DNA of 64,000 bases from DATBLE01 sp036555585 (GTDB taxonomy: Bacteria > Actinomycetota > Thermoleophilia > Gaiellales > Gaiellaceae): positions 124,001 to 188,000 of the forward strand of contig DATBLE010000017.1 of assembly GCA_036555585.1 (NCBI GenBank). The letters are read 5' to 3'. The position numbers and the translations under genes were made by a program. Position 1 is the first letter of the stretch. Each line of letters begins with the position of its first letter. Positions 59,690-64,000 of the stretch are shown one piece after another. The notes beneath the pieces were generated by a model that was not told where the DNA came from, ran no database searches, and was given only the letters and a program-made list of their open reading frames with translations.

Positions 59690-60724
59690 GTGCTTGCAGC
59701 CCCGGACCTCACCCAGCGGCAGCGGGAGATCCTCGTCCAGGTCGTCGAGGAGTACGTCGCCACGGGCCAGCCGGTGGGCTCGAAGCACCTCGTCGAGCGG
59801 ACCGGCATGCGCGTCTCGTCGGCGACCGTGCGCAACGAGCTCGCCGAGCTCGAGCGGCTCGGCCTGCTCACGCATCCGCACACCTCCGCGGGCCGCGTCC
59901 CCACCGATCGCGGCTACCGGTTCTACGTCGACCGCCTGCTCGAGCGTCCGGCCTCGCGTCCGCCGACGTTTCCCCTCGACCTGACCGAGGCGCGCAACGA
60001 GGTCGAGTCTGCGTTGCAGGCGACCACCGAGATGCTCTCCCAGGTCACACGCCTGATCGCGCTCGTGTCGGCGCCGCCGCTCCAGACCGCGACCGTGCGG
60101 CACGTCGAGGTGCTGCTGCTCCAGCCCCAGGTCGTGATGGTGGTGGTGATCACGTCGAGCGGCGGTGTCACCAAGCGCGTCTACGCGTTCGACATGCCCG
60201 TCGACCCCGGCCTCGTCCACTGGGCCGCCCAGTACCTGAACGACCAGGTCGTCGGGCTCTCGCTGGGCAGCGGCCAGCTCCGCCGCCGCCTCGCGGATCC
60301 CACGCTGCCGGTCGCCGAGTCGGCGTTCCTCCAGGTGGTCGAGTCGGCCTTCACCGACGCCGAGGACGACGAGCAGCGCGTGTACGTCGGCGGCGCGGCC
60401 GGGCTGCTGGACGACGTCCGTGACGACGAGCTAGGCTCGTACCGCTCGCTGATCGACCTGCTCGAGCGGCGCCGGGTCCTGCTCGACATGCTCGCCGAGG
60501 CGCTCGACCCGCGCCGGCCGTTCGTCCGGGTCGGCGACGAGCTCGCCACTCCCGGTCTGCGCGACCTCGCGCTCGTCGGCGCCGCCTACGGCATCGCGAA
60601 CCGGACGCTCGGCGCGGTCAGCCTGATCGGGCCCTCGCGCATGGACTACGACAAGGCGATCCGCACGGTCCGCTCGGCCGCCACCGAGCTCTCGCGGTTC
60701 GCAGAGGTGATCTACGGCGAGTAG
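59690..60724 (+). CDS. hrcA: Heat-inducible transcription repressor HrcA
   Basis: 344 residues from GTG 59690. N-terminal winged helix LTQRQREILVQVVEEYVATG, QPVGSKHLVERTGMRVSSAT with NELAELERLGLLTHPHTSAG and RVPTDRGYRFYVDRLL; C-terminal GAF-like and dimerisation regions (RTLGAVSLIGPSRMDYDKAI). HrcA represses chaperone operons at CIRCE operators. No CIRCE inverted repeat is visible in front of hrcA or dnaJ here, so its targets (for example groES/groEL) must lie elsewhere. TAGCAT 14 bases upstream overlaps the end of hemW. Confidence 0.96.
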   Translation: MLAAPDLTQRQREILVQVVEEYVATGQPVGSKHLVERTGMRVSSATVRNELAELERLGLLTHPHTSAGRVPTDRGYRFYVDRLLERPASRPPTFPLDLTEARNEVESALQATTEMLSQVTRLIALVSAPPLQTATVRHVEVLLLQPQVVMVVVITSSGGVTKRVYAFDMPVDPGLVHWAAQYLNDQVVGLSLGSGQLRRRLADPTLPVAESAFLQVVESAFTDAEDDEQRVYVGGAAGLLDDVRDDELGSYRSLIDLLERRRVLLDMLAEALDPRRPFVRVGDELATPGLRDLALVGAAYGIANRTLGAVSLIGPSRMDYDKAIRTVRSAATELSRFAEVIYGE

Positions 60725-60775
60725 CCGCTTCGCGGGTGTCGGTCGACTGCTGACGCCGGGGCTACGCTTTCCCCG

Positions 60776-61903
60776 ATGGCAACCACCGACCGTGACTACT
60801 ACGAGCTCTTGGGCGTCCAGCGCACCGCGAGCGAGACCGAGATCAAGAAGGCCTTCCGCGGGCTGGCCCGCGAGCTGCACCCCGACGTCTCGGACGACCC
60901 GGAGGCCGAGAGCCGGTTCAAGGAGGTGGTCGAGGCCTACGAGGTGCTGTCCGATTCGGAGCGCAGGGAGCTGTACGACCGCTTCGGCCACGCCGGCCTG
61001 CGCAGCCAGGGCTTCACCCCGACCAGCTTCGACTTCGGGACGCTCGGCGACCTCTTCTCCGCGTTCTTCGGCGACGACCTCTTCGGCGTCGGCGGCCGGC
61101 CGCGGGGCGCGGCGCGCGGCGCGGACGTCGCCGCCGAGGTGGCGATCGAGCTCGTCGACTCGGCGCGGGGCGTCACCCGTGACGTGCCGGTCCTGGTCGC
61201 AGTGCCCTGCACGACCTGCGGCGGTAGCGGCGCCGAGCCCGGGACCGAGCCCGTACGGTGCTCGACCTGCGGCGGGGCCGGGCGCGTGCAGCAGGTGTCC
61301 AACACGGTCTTCGGCCAGTTCGTCCGGGCGCAGACCTGCGGCCGCTGCGGCGGGACGGGGCGGGTCGTCGAGCATCCGTGTACGACGTGCGGCGGCGAGG
61401 GCCGCGTGGTCGAGGAGCGGACGATCCCGGTCGAGATCCCACCCGGCATCCACGACGGTCAGCGCATCCGGCTCGGGGGCGAGGGCCATGCGGGCGAGCT
61501 CGGCGGCCGTGCCGGCGACCTCTACGTGCTCGTGCGGGTCCGGCCGGATCCGCGTTTCGTCCGCGAGGGCAACGACCTGATCTCCCAGGTCGACCTGACG
61601 ATCACCCAGGCCGCCCTCGGGGCGACGGTGACGGTGCCGACCATCGACGGCGAGGTCGAGCTCGAGTTCGAGCCGGGGACGCAGCCGGGTCAGGTTCGCG
61701 TGATCCGCGGCGCCGGCATGCCTGTCCTCCAGGGCCGCGGCCGCGGCGACCACCGGCTGCTGGTGAACGTCGTCGTCCCGCGCCGGCTGACCGACGACCA
61801 GCGGCGCCTGCTCGGCGAGTTCGAGCAGACCGCCGACGACGAGACGTACAGACCGGACGACGACGAGGGGTTCTTCGACAAGCTGAAGAGCGCGTTCCGC
61901 TGA
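60776..61903 (+). CDS. dnaJ: Chaperone protein DnaJ
   Basis: 375 residues. J domain with HPD (LARELHPDVSDDPE), a short Gly/Phe region, four zinc motifs CxxCxGxG (VPCTTCGGSG, VRCSTCGGAG, QTCGRCGGTG, HPCTTCGGEG) and C-terminal substrate-binding domains. It stimulates DnaK ATPase and delivers clients. TACGCT lies 7 bases before the ATG, so it probably has its own leaderless promoter beside read-through from hrcA. dnaK and grpE are not nearby; the hrcA-dnaJ pair is common in actinobacteria. Confidence 0.98.
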   Translation: MATTDRDYYELLGVQRTASETEIKKAFRGLARELHPDVSDDPEAESRFKEVVEAYEVLSDSERRELYDRFGHAGLRSQGFTPTSFDFGTLGDLFSAFFGDDLFGVGGRPRGAARGADVAAEVAIELVDSARGVTRDVPVLVAVPCTTCGGSGAEPGTEPVRCSTCGGAGRVQQVSNTVFGQFVRAQTCGRCGGTGRVVEHPCTTCGGEGRVVEERTIPVEIPPGIHDGQRIRLGGEGHAGELGGRAGDLYVLVRVRPDPRFVREGNDLISQVDLTITQAALGATVTVPTIDGEVELEFEPGTQPGQVRVIRGAGMPVLQGRGRGDHRLLVNVVVPRRLTDDQRRLLGEFEQTADDETYRPDDDEGFFDKLKSAFR

Positions 61904-62661
61904 GCCTGCGCCGCGTCTCCGTGGCGGTGCCTCCTGCCGAGGCCGAGCGTGCCCGCGCGGTCATGCTGGAGCTCTTCCCGGAGGGCTTCGAGGAGCGGGA
62001 CTGCGCCGACGGGATCGAGCTGGCCGCCTACACCGACGCCGGCGGGGAGGAGCGGCTCTGGTCCGCCTTCGGCGGCGCGCGATCGACCAAGGTCGAGGAG
62101 GGCTGGGAGGACCGCTGGCGCGCGTTCCACCGGCCGGTGCGGATCGGCCCGCTCTGGGTCGGGCCCCCGTGGGAGCAGCCCGATGCCGACGCGGTCGCCG
62201 TCGTGGTCGATCCCGGACGCGCATTCGGAACCGGGGCCCACGCGACGACGCGCCTCTGCCTCGAGCTGCTGCTCGACGCTCCCCGCGGCAGCCTGCTCGA
62301 CGTCGGCTGCGGCTCGGGTGTTCTCTCGATCGCGGCTGCCAGGCTCGGCTTCGCGCCGGTTCACGCCGTCGACCTCGACCCGCAGGCGATCGAGGCGACG
62401 GAACGGAACGCCGTCGCCAATGCCGTCGCCGTCGCGACGAGGCTCGCGGACGCGACCGTCGAGCCGATGCCGGCCACCGAGAACGCGGTCGTCAACGTGG
62501 CCCTCGAGGTCGACGAGTCGATCGCAGCCGGGCTCCGGTGCGAACGGATCATCACCTCCGGCTATCTGGCCGCCGAGGAGGCGGAGCTGTCCGGATATCG
62601 ACGGGAGGACCGGCGCGAGGCCGAGGGCTGGGCGGCAGACCTGCACGTGCGGACGCAGTAA
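61900..62661 (+). CDS. prmA: Ribosomal protein L11 methyltransferase
   Basis: About 253 residues if started at CTG 61900, which overlaps the dnaJ stop (CTGA); a GTG at 61921 would give 246 and cut the first beta strand (LRRVSVAVPPAEAERA). The PrmA substrate-recognition domain (ELFPEGFEERDCADGIELAA) precedes a SAM-binding Rossmann fold: GRAFGTGAHATTRLCLELLL, LLDVGCGSGVLSIAAARLG, VHAVDLDPQAIEATERNA. The family NxxA/D region reads NVALEVDESI. Slightly shorter than typical (about 290). It methylates the N-terminus and lysines of L11. Confidence 0.9.
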   Translation: MSLRRVSVAVPPAEAERARAVMLELFPEGFEERDCADGIELAAYTDAGGEERLWSAFGGARSTKVEEGWEDRWRAFHRPVRIGPLWVGPPWEQPDADAVAVVVDPGRAFGTGAHATTRLCLELLLDAPRGSLLDVGCGSGVLSIAAARLGFAPVHAVDLDPQAIEATERNAVANAVAVATRLADATVEPMPATENAVVNVALEVDESIAAGLRCERIITSGYLAAEEAELSGYRREDRREAEGWAADLHVRTQ

Positions 62662-62670
62662 GGTCCGCGC

Positions 62671-63858
62671 GTGGCGACGTTCTCGGTCCACTTCCTCGGC
62701 TGCAAGGTCTCGCACGCGGACGCGCAGGCAGTGCGCGAACGCCTGCTCGCGGACGGCCACGAGGAGCGCGCGGGCGGCGACGTCGCCGTTCTCAACACGT
62801 GTTGCGTCACCCACGAGGCGCTCCGGAAGTCGCGGCACGCGGCCTCCCGCGCCGCCCGCACCCACCGCCGCGTCTACGTCACCGGCTGCGGCGCGAACCT
62901 CTCGGCGGACGCGTTTGCCGGCCTGCCGGACAACGTCGTCGTCGTCGCGAAGCGGAGCGAGGAGACGGCCGAGACGGTCGCGGGCGACGTCGGTGCGATC
63001 GCGTGCGTCCAGGCCGATGCCCGCATCGACCGCATCCGGGCATTCGTGAAGGTGCAGGACGGGTGCAGCTTCTCCTGCAGCTTCTGCGTGATTCCGCGCG
63101 TCCGGGGCGGGTCGCGCAGCCGCCGGGCGGATGCGGTGCTCGGCGAGGTACGCACGCGGGTCGCTCAGGGGCATCGCGAGGTGGTGCTCACCGGGATCAA
63201 TCTCGGCTGCTACCGCGACCGCGGAGCCGGCTACGACCTGCCGCGCCTGATCCGGGAGGCGGGCGCGACCCCCGGTCTCGACCGGCTGCGGCTGTCCTCG
63301 ATCGAGGTCAACCACCTGACCGCGCCGCTCGTCGCCGCCCTGCGCGAGACGCCGACCGTCTCGCGGCACCTGCACGTCCCGCTCCAGTCCGGGGACGACG
63401 GCGTCCTGCGTGCGATGGCGCGCCGCTACGACGCAAGCACGTACCTGCGCCGGGTCGCGCTCGCCGAAGGGTTCAACCTGACCACGGACGTGATCGTCGG
63501 CTTCCCGGGCGAGGACGACCGCGCGTTCGAGCGCACGCTCCGCGTCGTCGAGGCGGCCGGGGTGTCGAAGGTGCACGTCTTCCCGTACTCGCCGCGGCCG
63601 GGCACCGTCACGGCCGGTGACGACACCGTGCCGAGGGCGGTGAAGAAGGCCCGGAGCGCGCGGCTGCGCTCGCTCTCGCACGAGGCCTGCCTGCGGCGCT
63701 GGCGGGCGAAGATCGGCGTCGAGGACGTCGTCCTCGTCGACCGGCCCGGGCAGGGATACGGCGACGACTACTCGCCGTGGCTCGTCGATGCGCGGGTGGG
63801 CGAGCTGGTTCGCGTCCGCGGCGTCGCCGTCGCCGAGGAGGGGATCCTGGCGGCGTGA
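62671..63858 (+). CDS. mtaB: MtaB-type tRNA methylthiotransferase
   Basis: 395 residues from GTG 62671. N-terminal UPF0004 domain with three cluster Cys (HFLGCKVSHADA, LNTCCVTHEALRKSR, VTGCGANLSA), radical SAM core (KVQDGCSFSCSFCVIPRVRG with CxxxCxxC) and a C-terminal TRAM-like segment (YSPWLVDARVGELVRVRGVA). MtaB adds methylthio to t6A37 of tRNAs reading ANN codons. The -10 box TAAGGT (62659-62664), 6 bases upstream, contains the stop codon of prmA. Its stop overlaps the HIT gene start. Confidence 0.93.
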   Translation: MATFSVHFLGCKVSHADAQAVRERLLADGHEERAGGDVAVLNTCCVTHEALRKSRHAASRAARTHRRVYVTGCGANLSADAFAGLPDNVVVVAKRSEETAETVAGDVGAIACVQADARIDRIRAFVKVQDGCSFSCSFCVIPRVRGGSRSRRADAVLGEVRTRVAQGHREVVLTGINLGCYRDRGAGYDLPRLIREAGATPGLDRLRLSSIEVNHLTAPLVAALRETPTVSRHLHVPLQSGDDGVLRAMARRYDASTYLRRVALAEGFNLTTDVIVGFPGEDDRAFERTLRVVEAAGVSKVHVFPYSPRPGTVTAGDDTVPRAVKKARSARLRSLSHEACLRRWRAKIGVEDVVLVDRPGQGYGDDYSPWLVDARVGELVRVRGVAVAEEGILAA

Positions 63859-64000
63859 GCGTTCCCGACTGCATCTTCTGCAAGATCCACCGCGGCGAGC
63901 TGCCGGCGACCGTGGTCAACCGTGCCGAAGGCCTGCTTGCGATCGAGGACATCAACCCGAAGGCGGACGTGCACGTGCTGGCCATCCCCGAGCGGCACGT
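63855..64000 (+). CDS. HIT-family protein (3' end outside window)
   Basis: Partial; GTG 63855 overlaps the mtaB stop (GTGA) and 48 codons are visible. DCIFCKIHRGELPATVVNRA and the strand ADVHVLAIPERHV are the start of a histidine-triad nucleotide hydrolase of the Hint type; the HxHxH active site lies beyond the window edge. Such proteins hydrolyse adenosine phosphoramidates. Its position after mtaB is the usual one. Confidence 0.9.
   Translation, partial: MSVPDCIFCKIHRGELPATVVNRAEGLLAIEDINPKADVHVLAIPERH

Noticed and set aside
59650..60775. CIRCE operator for HrcA
   Set aside because: No TTAGCACTC-N9-GAGTGCTAA-like inverted repeat is visible before hrcA or dnaJ.

Overview
The window is about 64 kb of very GC-rich DNA with almost no non-coding space and many GTG/TTG starts. 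Gene content is actinobacterial: an NrtR-type regulator, a caa3-like oxidase with CtaG and SCO, SARP and LuxR AAA-ATPase regulators, and a comEA-comEC-holA-rpsT and lepA-hemW-hrcA-dnaJ-prmA-mtaB-HIT order. A deep-branching actinobacterium, possibly class Thermoleophilia, is my inference; no rRNA or tRNA gene is present to test it.

Layout. 1-5.4 kb: end of glgX, an NrtR/NUDIX regulator divergent from a BMP-family binding protein, then a two-component system. 5.5-12.6 kb: a cytochrome oxidase operon (cupredoxin, subunits II, I and III, CtaG, a 47-residue membrane peptide, SCO chaperone, CtaB), facing the two-component system across a shared control region. 12.6-25.5 kb: accessory metabolism (CoA transferase, nucleotide cyclase, thioredoxin-domain protein, FAD oxidoreductase, orphan LivG-like ATPase, PEP-mutase family enzyme, M24 hydrolase, LuxR regulator, DUF4242, peroxiredoxin). 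25.6-28.8 kb: a DsbA/FrnE-type gene with an in-frame TGA at the first active-site Cys position and a hairpin just after it (predicted selenoprotein), divergent from a DpgC-like dioxygenase plus phenylacetate-CoA-ligase pair. 28.9-39.2 kb: large regulators (one SARP carrying a frameshift), a BBE oxidase, a cupin, a cytochrome c/copper monooxygenase fusion and an intradiol-dioxygenase-like protein. 39.2-50.2 kb: lysA, a decayed DUF222 gene, leuS behind a probable leucine attenuator, transporters, a second ligase plus crotonase pair, mscL, a DUF1326/DUF2182 pair and a LysE exporter. 50.3-64 kb: housekeeping genes (comEA, comEC, holA, rpsT, murJ, lepA, hemW, hrcA, dnaJ, prmA, mtaB and the start of a HIT gene).

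Control signals. Many genes have a TANNNT hexamer 6-10 bases before the start codon and no Shine-Dalgarno sequence, which suggests widespread leaderless transcription. Several divergent pairs have overlapping or adjacent -10 boxes. Two arrays of three direct repeats with an 11-bp period lie next to OmpR-type and SARP regulator genes. Within operons, many neighbours overlap as ATGA or GTGA, suggesting translational coupling.

The strongest new leads are the predicted selenoprotein DsbA with a SECIS-like hairpin, the DpgC-ligase module, and the short leucine leader peptide with terminator before leuS.
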